A DNA stretch of 64,000 nucleotides, from NCBI RefSeq assembly GCF_014641655.1, contig NZ_BMID01000001.1:1540427-1604426 (forward strand), given 5' to 3'. The DNA comes from Pseudoblastomonas marina (GTDB lineage: Bacteria > Pseudomonadota > Alphaproteobacteria > Sphingomonadales > Sphingomonadaceae). The notes below the pieces were generated by a model. It did no database searches, was not told the DNA's origin, and worked only from the letters and a program-made list of their open reading frames with translations. A program made the translations under genes and the position numbers. Below are positions 1 to 10,033 of this stretch, piece by piece. The stretch's first letter is position 1. Every line of letters begins with the position of its first letter.

Positions 1-692
1 ATGATCCGTCCATAAAGCGCCGTCGCCCGCTCGGCCTCGCCCGTCCCGGCCAGCGCATAGGCAAGGTCGAACAGCGGCACCGCCAGGCGATATCCATCCT
101 CCTCGCTGCCCGTATCGACGCGCGCGAGATAGGCCTCCAGCAACGGGATCGCCTCCGCATGGCGGCCCTGCCAGCGCAGGATCGTACCGAGCCGAAGCGA
201 CCATTCGACGGCCAGCTCCTCGCGTTCCGCTTCGGTGAAATCGGAGAAGGCCAGTGCCTGGAGCGATTCGCGGCGCAGGCGTTCCGCCTCCTCGTAACGG
301 CTGGCGGATTCCAGCGCGTGGGCATAATCGTCGAGCGACGTCGCCAGCAATTCGGGCCTCGAGGCGCGATAGGCCGCGATCGCGGCCTCGAAAGCGGCGA
401 ACCCCTCTTCCGTGCGCTCGCTGCGATCGAGCACCAGCGCCAGTTGCAGGCTGGCGTTGCCGGTCGCCCAGTGGAGCGGACCGAGCGCGGCGGTCCGCAG
501 CGCAAGCGCCTCCCGGAAGCGGCGCTCGGCGAGTTCCTCATCCCCCGCTTCGCCTGCCGCCTGGCCTTCGCGCATCGCCGCGAGCGAACGTTCGATACGT
601 GGCTCGGTTTCGTCGAGTTCGTAGGACTGAGCGTGGGCAGGCGCGACGCATAACGCGGCGACAGCGGCCAGCAGGAGGAAAATCTCGCGCAT
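1..692 (-). CDS. Exported TPR-like repeat protein, C-terminus outside window
   Basis: An open minus-strand frame runs from ATG at 692 off the left edge, so about 230 N-terminal residues are visible and the C-terminus is missing. It begins with a signal peptide (MREIFLLLAAVAALCVAPAHAQ) predicted to be cut after AHA. The rest is Ala/Glu/Leu/Arg-rich helical sequence with repeated patterns such as ...EAGDEELAERRFREALAL... and ...ALESASRYEEAERLRRESL..., which look like degenerate tetratricopeptide repeats of about 34-40 residues. The family often ends in a CHAT protease or other domain, but that part is not here, so no function beyond periplasmic protein-protein interaction is claimed. Confidence 0.75.
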   Translation of the reverse strand, partial: MREIFLLLAAVAALCVAPAHAQSYELDETEPRIERSLAAMREGQAAGEAGDEELAERRFREALALRTAALGPLHWATGNASLQLALVLDRSERTEEGFAAFEAAIAAYRASRPELLATSLDDYAHALESASRYEEAERLRRESLQALAFSDFTEAEREELAVEWSLRLGTILRWQGRHAEAIPLLEAYLARVDTGSEEDGYRLAVPLFDLAYALAGTGEAERATALYGRI

Positions 693-735
693 GCGCCGCC
701 TTATTCCGTCCCCGGCGCGGAAAAAAGCGACCAGA

Positions 736-2271
736 TCAGTCGTCGCGCGCATTCTTCGAGCGGGGCAGGCGAAGGACCACGTGCAGGCCGCCGAGGTCCT
801 CGCTCTCGAGCAGCTCGGCGCCGCCGCCGTAGATCTCCGCCACGTCGCGCACGATCGCGAGGCCGAGGCCGGTGCCGGGCTTGCCGGTGTCTAGCCTCGC
901 GCCGCGATCGAAGATCCGGATGCGGTCCTTTTCGGGGATGCCGAGCCCGTCATCCTCGATCCAGATGTCGCAGAAATCGGGATCGTCGGGCTGCGCGTCG
1001 ACCGTGACGAAGACCGAACCGCCGCCATACTTGGCGGCGTTCTCGATCAGATTGCCGAGGATTTCGTCGAGATCCTGCCGCTCGATCGCGACCAGCGCCT
1101 GCTTGTTGCCGTCGAGGTCGAAGCGGGTGTCCTCGTAAAGCCGGGTCACCGCGCGCAACACGCTTTCGGCACTCGGCCAGACCGCGGCGCGCGACAGGCC
1201 GGTGGCGCGCCGCCCGACCGCGCGGGCGCGGGCCAGGTGGTGCTCGACCTGCCGTTGCATCACGCGGGTCTCTCGGTGGACCAGCTTGGAGAGGTCGGGA
1301 TCGCGCGCGGTCGCCGCGTTTACCAGCACGGTCAGCGGGGTCTTGAGCGCATGCGCGAGATTGCCCGCATGCATGCGCGCTTCCTCGGCCTGCTTTTCCG
1401 AATGCGCGAGCAACCCGTTCAATTCGGTCACCATCGGCTGGACTTCGAGCGGGAGCGGCTCGGTGACGCGGTGCTCGTCGCCCCCGCGCATGCGCTGGAT
1501 CGCACGCCGCACGCGCCGCAGTGGGGACAGGCCGTAATAGACCTGCAGCCAGGCTAGCAGGACCAGCCCGAAACCAAGGATGATGAACGACCAGAACAGG
1601 ATCGAGCGGATCTCGGCGATCTCGGCCTCGAGCTCGGCGCGGTCGGCGGCGACCGCGAAGGTCCAGTCGCTGGCGCTGCCGGGCAGCGTGGTCGACCGCT
1701 CGACGATGCGGAGCCTCTCGCCCTCGAACTGATCGCTGTTGTAATAGACCGGCTCGGCCTGGGTATGATCGCTGCGCAGGGTCAGCGTGCGGTCCCACAG
1801 CGAGCGCGAGGGCCAGGGTTCCTTGTCGGTCCCGTCGATCTGCCAGTAGAGCCCGCTATTGGGTTCGAGGAATCGCTGGTCGCCGAGCACGCGGTTGAAC
1901 CAGACGTCGCCCTCGGCATCGATTTCGGCCGAGCCGACCATCGAGGTGAGGATGTAGTTCAATCGTTCGTCGAGATTGCGCTCGAGCAGATTGGTGATGG
2001 TGCGGTCGAGCGCGAGACCGCCGACCAGCAGCAGGATCGTGATCCACCCCGCCGCGATCAGCATCATCCGCCGGCCGAGCGAGCCGGTGTGTTCGACGGG
2101 CTTGTCGCGATCGGGTGCCCCCGACGCCGCCGCCTCGGCCTCGATCCGCGCCTCCTCGCCCGTCGGCGTTACCGCCGCGGCAGGATCGCTCGGATCACGA
2201 GGCCCGGGGCGCGTCGGCGGGATCGTCGAGGCTGTATCCGAGGCCACGGATGGTCGTGATGACGTCCGCAC
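736..2271 (-). CDS. Two-component sensor histidine kinase (PhoQ/EnvZ-like layout)
   Basis: Membrane sensor kinase, 511 residues if read from the first ATG. The first membrane segment is at about residues 69-88. A periplasmic sensor of about 130 residues follows, then a second membrane segment (222-243), a HAMP-like linker, a HisKA box with phospho-acceptor His307 (LAHALKTPLTVL), an N box (NLIENAAKYG), G1 (DDGLGIP) and G2 (GTGLGLAIV). All catalytic motifs are intact. It lies directly downstream of its response regulator on the same strand and is therefore probably co-transcribed. The chosen start overlaps the regulator stop by 77 bases. The alternative ATGs at 2067 and 2064 would start right at the first membrane segment, so the start is uncertain. 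Confidence 0.88.
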   Translation of the reverse strand: MRTSSRPSVASDTASTIPPTRPGPRDPSDPAAAVTPTGEEARIEAEAAASGAPDRDKPVEHTGSLGRRMMLIAAGWITILLLVGGLALDRTITNLLERNLDERLNYILTSMVGSAEIDAEGDVWFNRVLGDQRFLEPNSGLYWQIDGTDKEPWPSRSLWDRTLTLRSDHTQAEPVYYNSDQFEGERLRIVERSTTLPGSASDWTFAVAADRAELEAEIAEIRSILFWSFIILGFGLVLLAWLQVYYGLSPLRRVRRAIQRMRGGDEHRVTEPLPLEVQPMVTELNGLLAHSEKQAEEARMHAGNLAHALKTPLTVLVNAATARDPDLSKLVHRETRVMQRQVEHHLARARAVGRRATGLSRAAVWPSAESVLRAVTRLYEDTRFDLDGNKQALVAIERQDLDEILGNLIENAAKYGGGSVFVTVDAQPDDPDFCDIWIEDDGLGIPEKDRIRIFDRGARLDTGKPGTGLGLAIVRDVAEIYGGGAELLESEDLGGLHVVLRLPRSKNARDD

Positions 2272-2875
2272 CCAGCTTCTTGCGGATGCGGGTTACGAAG
2301 ACCTCGATCGTGTTCGAATCGCGGTCGAAATCCTGGTCGTAGATATGCTCGATCAGCTCGGTGCGGCTGACCACCTTGCCCTTGTGGTGCATCAGGTAGG
2401 CGAGCAGCTTGTATTCCTGCGCGGTCAGCTTGACCGGTTCGCCGTCGAGCGTGACGCGCCCCGAGCGGGTGTCGAGCCGCACGTCGCCGGCGACCAGTTC
2501 GGGCGAGGTATTGCCCGAGGCGCGGCGGATGAGCGCGCGCAGGCGGGCGATGAGTTCTTCGGTCTGGAACGGCTTGGCGAGGTAATCGTCGGCCCCGGCA
2601 TCGAGGCCGGCGACCTTGTCCGACCAGCTGTCCCGCGCGGTGAGCACGAGGACCGGGAACTTGCGCCCTTCCTTGCGCCACATGCCGAGCACGGTGAGCC
2701 CGTCGATCTCGGGCAGGCCGAGATCGAGGATCACGGCATCGTAATCCTCGGTGCTGCCGAGGAAATGGCCGTCCTCGCCATCGGTCGACAGGTCGACGGC
2801 ATAGCCATTGCCTTCGAGCGTGGATTTCAACTGCTGGCCGAGCGTGGGCTCGTCCTCGACGATCAGGATCCGCAT
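2195..2875 (-). CDS. OmpR/PhoP-family response regulator
   Basis: 226-residue winged-helix response regulator. The receiver domain occupies about residues 1-118, with acidic pocket EDE (7-9), phospho-acceptor Asp51 in VILDLGLP and the LTARD switch region. The C-terminal OmpR-type DNA-binding domain has the typical YKLLAYLMHHKGKVVSR and RIRKKLG elements. The start at MRILIVEDEP is chosen because this is the invariant N-terminus of the family; longer frames only add low-complexity sequence. The gene lies between the PepSY gene and the sensor kinase, all on the minus strand, indicating one operon for an envelope-sensing PhoP/PhoQ-like system. Confidence 0.93.
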   Translation of the reverse strand: MRILIVEDEPTLGQQLKSTLEGNGYAVDLSTDGEDGHFLGSTEDYDAVILDLGLPEIDGLTVLGMWRKEGRKFPVLVLTARDSWSDKVAGLDAGADDYLAKPFQTEELIARLRALIRRASGNTSPELVAGDVRLDTRSGRVTLDGEPVKLTAQEYKLLAYLMHHKGKVVSRTELIEHIYDQDFDRDSNTIEVFVTRIRKKLGADVITTIRGLGYSLDDPADAPRAS

Positions 2876-2975
2876 GGGTCTTGCAATTCCCCGGTTGGGC
2901 TTGTGTTCAGAGGCGCAGATGGAGGTTTGCGGATCAATGGTCAATGCGAGCGACATCGGCGTCCTCAGCCGCAAA

Positions 2976-3275
2976 CTACCTGCGGATGCGCAGCACGCGC
3001 CCCGTGCGGGCGTCGACATCGACCCACACCACCTGCCGGTCGTCGAAGAATTTCAGGCGGTATACCTTGGCCGAATTGTCCCATTCGAAGGTGATGTATT
3101 CCATCCCCTTGCGCTCGAACTGGGGGACCACGCGGCGATGGATTTCATCGAGCGTGAGCTGGCGGCCGGCTCGCATTTCCTTGCGCGCCTCGACCTGCTC
3201 GTCGCGCGACTGCGCCTGCGCCGCCGAAGGCAGCGCGAGCGTCAGCGCGAGGGAAAGACCGAGAATGCGAAACAT
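2976..3275 (-). CDS. Periplasmic PepSY-domain protein
   Basis: 99-residue exported protein. It has a signal peptide MFRILGLSLALTLALPSAAQAQ with an AQA cleavage site, then one PepSY-like unit with the pattern ...GMEYITFEWDNSAKVYRLKFF...WVDVDARTGRVLRIRR. The closing 'vDa.tG.vl.i.r' signature is diagnostic of PepSY. PepSY proteins are thought to modulate peptidases or sense envelope ligands. The gene lies 100 bases upstream of the response regulator on the same strand, so it probably feeds the adjacent two-component system. This is a recurring arrangement in alphaproteobacteria. Confidence 0.85.
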   Translation of the reverse strand: MFRILGLSLALTLALPSAAQAQSRDEQVEARKEMRAGRQLTLDEIHRRVVPQFERKGMEYITFEWDNSAKVYRLKFFDDRQVVWVDVDARTGRVLRIRR

Positions 3276-3352
3276 GATGCAAGCGTCCTATCGGGCGAGG
3301 CTTGAATGACCAGTGAATACCACTGCCACCGTCCCGTTCAGGTACAGTCGCG

Positions 3353-4084
3353 CTAGCGAGTCATCTCGTATTTGAGCCCCAGCGTTACCCCGGTCGCGAC
3401 TTCGCCCGGTTCGACCGGGACCTTGGCATCGGCCGAAGCTTCGGCGGTGCGCACCGCCATCTGCGGCTGCGGTCCCGGGCCGTAGCCCTGGAAGCTTTCG
3501 GACACTTCGAGCAGGCGCACGCCGGAATAGCCCGCCATCCGCGCGAATTCCTCGGCCTGACGCAGGCCGCGCTCGAACGCCCGGCGGCGCGCGGTCGCCT
3601 TGGCCTCCACATCGTCCTCGAGCATGAAATTCGGCCCGTAGATGTTGTTCGCGCCCGCACTCACCAGCGCGTCGAGCACCTCGCCCGCACGGTCGAGATC
3701 GCGCAGCATCACCTGCACGTTGTTGTTGACCATGTAGCCGGTGAAGACCTGCTGTTCGTTCTCGCGGTCGTAACGGTATTGCGGGTTGAGGTTGAAATTG
3801 GCGGTCTGGATATCCTTGCGCTCGATCCCGAGCGCGCGCAGCCGTGCGACGATCCGCTCCATCGCGGCCGAGTTCTGCTCCAGGGCTTCGCGCGCGGTCG
3901 GTGCCTGCGTCTGCACGCCAGCGCCGATCTGCGCCACGTCGGGAGCAGAGCGGACGATCTCGTTGACCGAGAGCTCGACCACCGGGTTGGATACCTGGAT
4001 CTGGATTTCGCCGGCCTGCGCCGGTGCCGCAATGGTGGCGGTGAAGGCGGTGGCGGCGAGAAACGGAATGGCAAAGCGCAACAT
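3353..4084 (-). CDS. SIMPL-domain (DUF541) periplasmic protein
   Basis: 243-residue exported protein beginning MLRFAIPFLAATAFTATIAAPAQAG, a clean signal peptide with AQA cleavage. The mature part has the SIMPL (DUF541) pattern: early 'SVNEIVRSAPDVAQIGAGV', the stretch of repeated 'AMERIVARLRALGIERKDIQTANFNLNPQY' and the terminal 'TLGLKYEMTR'. SIMPL proteins are periplasmic and linked to oxidative-stress and envelope phenotypes, but their biochemical role is not settled. The start at 4084 is supported by a GGAGA ribosome binding site just upstream; the longer frame upstream has no signal peptide. It is monocistronic and divergent from the amidohydrolase. Confidence 0.9.
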   Translation of the reverse strand: MLRFAIPFLAATAFTATIAAPAQAGEIQIQVSNPVVELSVNEIVRSAPDVAQIGAGVQTQAPTAREALEQNSAAMERIVARLRALGIERKDIQTANFNLNPQYRYDRENEQQVFTGYMVNNNVQVMLRDLDRAGEVLDALVSAGANNIYGPNFMLEDDVEAKATARRRAFERGLRQAEEFARMAGYSGVRLLEVSESFQGYGPGPQPQMAVRTAEASADAKVPVEPGEVATGVTLGLKYEMTR

Positions 4085-4193
4085 GGGCGTGTCTCCTTGA
4101 TATTGCAGCGATCCTGCACGAGGCCGAATTACGCGCGAGTGAATGCGCGCGTTCCGCTTTCCATCGGCTCGACGCTTGGTTAGGCAGGCGGGC

Positions 4194-5774
4194 ATGACGA
4201 CCTTTCGCACGATCCGCCGCCTGCTCCTGACCTTCGCCGCGCTCGCCTGGAGCGGGGCCGCCCTTGCCCAGATGCAGCCGATCCCCGATCGCCAGGCGGG
4301 CGAAGGCGAAGGCCCGTTCGAAAAGCTGATCGTGAAGGGTGCGATGATGATCGAGGGCTCGGGCGCGCCGCCCGAAGGCCCGGTCGATATCGTGATCGAA
4401 GGCAATCGCATCACCGCGATCGCGGGCAGCGACCGAGCCGACGAGGCCTATGCAGGCGCGCGGGTGATCGATGCCAAGGGCATGTACGTCCTCCCCGGTT
4501 TCGTCGACGTCCACGGCCATAACGGCGATCCGGACAAGGCGCCGCAGCCCTCCTACGGGTTCAAGCTGTGGCTCGCGCACGGCGTAACCAGCGTGCGCGG
4601 AGTGTCTTTCGCCGGCGACCTGACCGATCTCGACATGACCCGCCGCAGCGCCGCGAACACGATCACCGCGCCGCGGCTCTATCCCTATGCCGTTTTCGGA
4701 TCGAAATGGGATCGTGGCACGCCCGACACCCCCGAAAAGGCGCGCGAATGGGTCCGCTGGATCAAGGAGCGCGGATATTGGGGCATCAAGTTCTTCAACA
4801 ACGAGACCCCGCTCGTGCTCGAAGCCGCGCTCGACGAAGCCGAAGCGCAAGGCCTCGGCTCGGTCGCCCATCTGGGCCAGCGCGGTCTCGGCGAAGTCAC
4901 CGCCAAACGCGCGGTCGAATTGGGCATGGACGGGATCACCCATTTCTACGGCCATTTCGAGAGCATCCCGCGCGAGGGCCAGCTCGCGCCCTACCCGGCG
5001 GACTACAATTACCGCGACGAGCAGTCGCGCTTCGGCGAAGTCGCATTGCGCGGCTACAACGCGGTCGAGCCAGGCAGCGAGACATGGGACGACTATGTCG
5101 ACTTGCTCGTCGAAAGCGGCGTGACGCTGAGCCCGACCTTCAACATCTACGTCGCCAGCCGCGACGTGATGCGTGCGCGCAATCTCGACTGGCACACCCG
5201 CTACACGCTGCCCTCGCTGATGGATTTCTACCAGCCGAGCCTGACCAATCACGGCAGCTATTACCACGATTGGGGCACCGAGCAGGAGGTCGCGTGGCGG
5301 CACTTCTTCGTCAAGTGGATGGAGCTGACGAAGGATTTCCACGATCGCGGCGGACGCGTCACCGCGGGATCAGACCCGGGCTATATCTACCAGACCTGGG
5401 GCTTCGCCTATATCGGCGAGCTCGAAATGCTGCGCGAGGCAGGGCTCACTCCGCTCGAAGTGATCAAGGCCGCGACATTGAACGGCGCGCGCGAGATCTA
5501 CGATGCGCGCGGCGAGGAGCCGCCGATGGGCCGGATCGCGGTCGGCAAGCTGGCCGACCTCGTGATCGTGCCCGAGAACCCGCTGGCGAACCTGAAAGTG
5601 CTCTACGGCACCGGCCACGACCGCCTGAACCGCGAAACCAACGAAATCGAGACCATCGGCGGCGTGCGCTGGACGATCAAGGACGGCGTGGTGTTCGATG
5701 CGCCCGCCCTGCTCGAGGATGTGGCGCGGATGGTCGAGGAGCAGAAGGCGGAGCGAGCGGTCGCGACCGACTGA
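4194..5774 (+). CDS. Exported amidohydrolase-family metal-dependent hydrolase
   Basis: 526-residue amidohydrolase with an N-terminal signal peptide (MTTFRTIRRLLLTFAALAWSGAALAQ). The composite beta-sandwich part (LIVKGAMMIEGSG...VIDAKGMYVLPGFVDVHGH) leads into the TIM barrel. Metal ligands visible: HxH in VDVHGH (His107 and His109), a Lys in GIKFF that may be carboxylated, His in VAHLG, His in ITHFYGH and Asp in TAGSDPG. The C-terminus (GRIAVGKLADLVIV) is the classic imidazolonepropionase/dipeptidase-type ending. The substrate is not evident; a periplasmic peptide or imide hydrolase is likely. The start at 4194 is preferred over 4143 because it begins the signal peptide. Confidence 0.9.
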   Translation: MTTFRTIRRLLLTFAALAWSGAALAQMQPIPDRQAGEGEGPFEKLIVKGAMMIEGSGAPPEGPVDIVIEGNRITAIAGSDRADEAYAGARVIDAKGMYVLPGFVDVHGHNGDPDKAPQPSYGFKLWLAHGVTSVRGVSFAGDLTDLDMTRRSAANTITAPRLYPYAVFGSKWDRGTPDTPEKAREWVRWIKERGYWGIKFFNNETPLVLEAALDEAEAQGLGSVAHLGQRGLGEVTAKRAVELGMDGITHFYGHFESIPREGQLAPYPADYNYRDEQSRFGEVALRGYNAVEPGSETWDDYVDLLVESGVTLSPTFNIYVASRDVMRARNLDWHTRYTLPSLMDFYQPSLTNHGSYYHDWGTEQEVAWRHFFVKWMELTKDFHDRGGRVTAGSDPGYIYQTWGFAYIGELEMLREAGLTPLEVIKAATLNGAREIYDARGEEPPMGRIAVGKLADLVIVPENPLANLKVLYGTGHDRLNRETNEIETIGGVRWTIKDGVVFDAPALLEDVARMVEEQKAERAVATD

Positions 5775-5818
5775 GCGCGCTTGCTCCCTCCCCGCGCCTC
5801 GCCTAAGCGGCGCGGCCT

Positions 5819-7618
<1,800 letters not shown>

Positions 7619-7621
7619 AAT

Positions 7622-7882
7622 CTATTCCTCGTTGATCTTCTTTCCGACGATGCTTCCTACGAATGGTTTCGATTTTTCAGACTTCCATCCGAGAAATCTT
7701 CTTTCGCCTCTCACATCGACAGGATCAAAGAAGAACTGCCAAATCACCAAGGCTAAGATGATCGCAACCGCTGCTCCGAGCGGCATTCCGAAGAACACCG
7801 AGAGGAAGACCAGCCATCCAAAGCCGAGGTACAGACGACCTCGTGTCTTGCCTGCAAGGCCAATTCGGTCGGGAGCCTTCAT
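7622..7882 (-). CDS. Small two-helix membrane protein, unknown function
   Basis: 86-residue protein not recognised. It has one long hydrophobic region at about residues 18-52 (YLGFGWLVFLSVFFGMPLG followed by AAVAIILALVIWQFFF) that reads as two close membrane helices, then a short basic cytoplasmic tail with FLGWKSEKSKPF. Codon use is less GC-rich than in its neighbours. The plus-strand frame over the same bases (7632-7895) lacks any protein-like pattern, so the minus strand is preferred. The stop is 3 bases from the end of the convergent ABC-F gene. Confidence 0.6.
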   Translation of the reverse strand: MKAPDRIGLAGKTRGRLYLGFGWLVFLSVFFGMPLGAAVAIILALVIWQFFFDPVDVRGERRFLGWKSEKSKPFVGSIVGKKINEE

Positions 7883-7957
7883 CCATTCTGCCTAAACCAT
7901 TGCCGCGAACGGGCCAATAGCTTGCACCCGCAGCACCACTCCGCGATAGGCGCTGTC

Positions 7958-8671
7958 ATGAACGTGTCACGGGACGAACCCGACGAGATCGAACGGATCC
8001 AGCATACGCTGGTTACCCGCGCCGAACGCGCGGCGCTCGACTGGCTGTGCACGCGGCTGCCCCGATGGGTCACACCCGACAAGCTGACCCTGCTCGCGAT
8101 CCTCGCCGCGGTGGGGATCGGGCTGTGCTACGTTTTCGCCGAGAGCGAACCGGCGCTGCTGTGGGTCGCGATCGGCCTGTTCGTAGTCCACTGGTTCGGC
8201 GATTCGCTCGACGGCAGCATTGCGCGCCATCGCAGCATCGAACGACCCAATTACGGCTTCTTCATCGACCACAGCTCGGACATGCTCGCCGGGCTGCTGA
8301 TTCTCGGCGGATTGGGGCTCAGCCCGTTCGTGAAGCTCGAGATCGCGCTGCTGACGCTCGCCGGCTACTACCTCGTTTCAATCCACACCTTCCTGCTCGC
8401 CAAGGTCACCGGCGAGTTCCATCTCTCGCATGGCGGCCTCGGTCCGACCGAGATCCGCATCGCCTTCATCCTCGTCACGATCTGCATGATCGTGTTCGGC
8501 ACCGACGTGCCGCAATGGCGCGGCTTCAGCCTGTGGGACGGCATCGTCGCCGCCTGCGGAGCGCTAATGATCGCGATCTACGTCACGCTCACGATCGCGA
8601 TCGGCACCCGCCTGTCGGGCGAGGACAAGGCGCGCCTGGCGAAGAAGCGCGCCGATCAGGAAACGCGATAA
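7958..8671 (+). CDS. CDP-alcohol phosphatidyltransferase family membrane enzyme
   Basis: About 237 residues with 5-6 membrane helices. The family motif D-x2-D-G-x2-A-R-x9-G-x3-D-x3-D is complete: DSLDGSIAR, then G and FFIDHSSD. This class transfers a phosphatidyl group from a CDP-diacylglycerol-type donor to an alcohol at the inner membrane in phospholipid synthesis. The particular alcohol cannot be told from sequence here. An earlier ATG at 7922 would add 12 residues; the inner ATG at 7958 is chosen because homologous sequence appears to begin there, but this is uncertain. The last 16 bases overlap the convergent DUF6456 gene. Confidence 0.88.
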   Translation: MNVSRDEPDEIERIQHTLVTRAERAALDWLCTRLPRWVTPDKLTLLAILAAVGIGLCYVFAESEPALLWVAIGLFVVHWFGDSLDGSIARHRSIERPNYGFFIDHSSDMLAGLLILGGLGLSPFVKLEIALLTLAGYYLVSIHTFLLAKVTGEFHLSHGGLGPTEIRIAFILVTICMIVFGTDVPQWRGFSLWDGIVAACGALMIAIYVTLTIAIGTRLSGEDKARLAKKRADQETR

Positions 8672-9129
8672 AACCCGGCGACCCGGTCGAGCGCGAATTT
8701 GAGCACCAGCTTGCCGCTGCGCGCGGGCCAGGCGAGCGCCTTTTCGGCCGCCGGTAGCCCTTCGCCCGCGCAGGCCACGCTCCACAGCACGTCCGACAAC
8801 CCGCTGCCCGCCGCCGCCATGGCGCCGTCGAAGCGCGCCTTCGCCGCCAGCTGGCGTTCGGTCGGATGGAGTTCGCGATCCGAAGCCGTCCCCCTTATGC
8901 GGACCGGATCCCACCGCATCGTCACTCCCGGCGCCAGCTGCGCGCGCTCGTAATCGGCGCGCAACCGCTCACCCGCCTCGAATTGCCGGTCGCTCAGGTG
9001 GCCGCGCGCATGAAGCCAGGTCAGCGGCGATTCGGCGAGGTTGACGGTCGCGCTGCGGCGTCCGCGGCGCGGTCTGTTGCGGGTCGCACCTTCATTCGTC
9101 AGTTCGCGTTCGGCCAGCACTCTCTTCAT
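8656..9129 (-). CDS. DUF6456-domain protein, probable DNA-associated regulator
   Basis: 157-residue basic protein. The central block ESPLTWLHARGHLSDRQFEAG followed by ERLRADYERAQLAPGV and a Trp-Asp matches what is known as DUF6456, a family restricted mainly to alphaproteobacteria and often attached to helix-turn-helix regions. An Arg-rich N-terminus (RNRPRRGRRSA) could contact nucleic acid. The start at 9129 is supported by an AAGGAG site 7 bases upstream; the longer frame to 9210 would run into the terminal repeat of the adjacent IS element. Only 55 bases separate its start from that insertion, so its native promoter is probably interrupted. Confidence 0.7.
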   Translation of the reverse strand: MKRVLAERELTNEGATRNRPRRGRRSATVNLAESPLTWLHARGHLSDRQFEAGERLRADYERAQLAPGVTMRWDPVRIRGTASDRELHPTERQLAAKARFDGAMAAAGSGLSDVLWSVACAGEGLPAAEKALAWPARSGKLVLKFALDRVAGFYRVS

Positions 9130-9184
9130 GCGAATCTCCTTCGCAATCGACTTGCCAAATCGGTTACATTGTAGGAAAGAAGAA

Positions 9185-9209
9185 GGCGTTATTATACGAG
9201 GCATACCCA
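9185..9209 (+). repeat. Left terminal inverted repeat of IS1595-type element
   Basis: 25 bases starting GGCGTTATTATAC and ending CATACCCA, the inverted partner of 10991-11015. The only mismatches to the right end are at repeat positions 14, 15 and 17, turning TTGACA at the right end into GAGGCA here. Confidence 0.85.
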
Positions 9210-9265
9210 AGCCTCGCGGGGGGTGCTAGATGACCGCTAGTCACCCACAATCCGCGAGGGAAGTT

Positions 9266-9895
9266 ATGCGCTTTCATCTCATCTACCACGGGCAGCTCCC
9301 GTCGTCTGGCAATAAGGCAAAGCCAGAAGATGTAATGAGAATTAGGCGTGAGATTTCACCGCAGTTGAAATATCTATGGGAAACGCACCATGCTCTCTCC
9401 GTTCTCCGTGAGACTGCGGTTGTAAAGCGTGAAGGTGTCGGCACTCAGCGCATAGGACATGGCCTATCGCCTCGGCAGCTGGCTGAACAATATCCTAGTG
9501 AGTATGAACATTTGGCGGGGCCCTTGGCGGTCCGAGGCAAGTCCTACTTGCCTCTTGTCCGAGAGTCTTTGTCGCTATCCTGCGAGCTCTCGGTGCTTTT
9601 TCTCCGACAAGACGAGCCGGGGAAGCTCCTTACCCAAGGCGGGGATATAGACGGTAGGATGAAGTGCCTATTGGACGCGCTGCGTATGCCGAGCGGTGAT
9701 GAGCAGGAGCGCGCGCCACCGCCTGAAGATCATCTTTGGTGCCTTATGGAGGGCGACGAATTGGTCACTCGGCTCGACATTGAAACTGACCGATTGTTGA
9801 TCCCTCGCAGCGAACACCAGCATGAGGTCCACCTAGATATAGAAGTGACCATCAACGTCCTAAAAGTGGGGCATCATAACATGGCCCTACTTTGA
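9266..9895 (+). CDS. RusA-like endonuclease candidate carried inside IS element
   Basis: 209 residues from the ATG at 9266, which follows a GAGGGA ribosome site; an ATG at 9230 would add 12. No function is assigned in families I know by this N-terminus (MRFHLIYHGQLPSSG). The C-terminal half, however, has GGDIDGRMKCLLDAL and, 31 residues after its Lys, EGDELVTRLDIE, ending in a beta strand HLDIEVTIN. The D-x-D-x3-K spacing followed by a later Asp is that of the RusA Holliday-junction resolvase active site (Asp70, Asp72, Lys76, Asp91 in the E. coli protein). Here these are Asp127, Asp129, Lys133 and Asp164. The protein is longer than RusA (120 residues). GC content is low for the window. Confidence 0.6.
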   Translation: MRFHLIYHGQLPSSGNKAKPEDVMRIRREISPQLKYLWETHHALSVLRETAVVKREGVGTQRIGHGLSPRQLAEQYPSEYEHLAGPLAVRGKSYLPLVRESLSLSCELSVLFLRQDEPGKLLTQGGDIDGRMKCLLDALRMPSGDEQERAPPPEDHLWCLMEGDELVTRLDIETDRLLIPRSEHQHEVHLDIEVTINVLKVGHHNMALL

Positions 9896-10033
9896 AGATT
9901 GACGCACCAACGAATCAAGCGCCTCTTCGGCGTCGGTGGGGCTTAGTTCGCCAGCGGCGATCATTTTTTCGACCTCGGCCTTGAACCTGGCGCTTTGCTC
10001 GGCTTGCGTCTCTTTGTGCTTTTTCTTCGGCAT
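9887..10033 (-). CDS. 48-residue accessory protein of the IS1595 element
   Basis: ATG at 10033 overlaps the transposase stop in an ATGA junction, so translation is probably coupled. The product, starting MPKKKHKETQAEQSARFKAE, has a lysine-rich N-terminus, then one amphipathic helix ending EVEKMIAAGELSPTDAEEALDSLV. It has no membrane segment and no recognised domain. The acidic helix resembles a short antitoxin-like or helper peptide, but this is only an impression. The 3' end overlaps the end of the convergent RusA-like gene by 9 bases, so the three cargo and transposase genes leave no spare DNA. Confidence 0.65.
   Translation of the reverse strand: MPKKKHKETQAEQSARFKAEVEKMIAAGELSPTDAEEALDSLVRQSSK

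Noticed and set aside
3288-5342. Long minus-strand frame of 684 codons antisense to the amidohydrolase
   Set aside because: It is an artefact of high-GC codon periodicity. The plus-strand gene has a signal peptide and intact metal motifs, while the antisense product has low-complexity Arg/Ala/Gly sequence with no family pattern.
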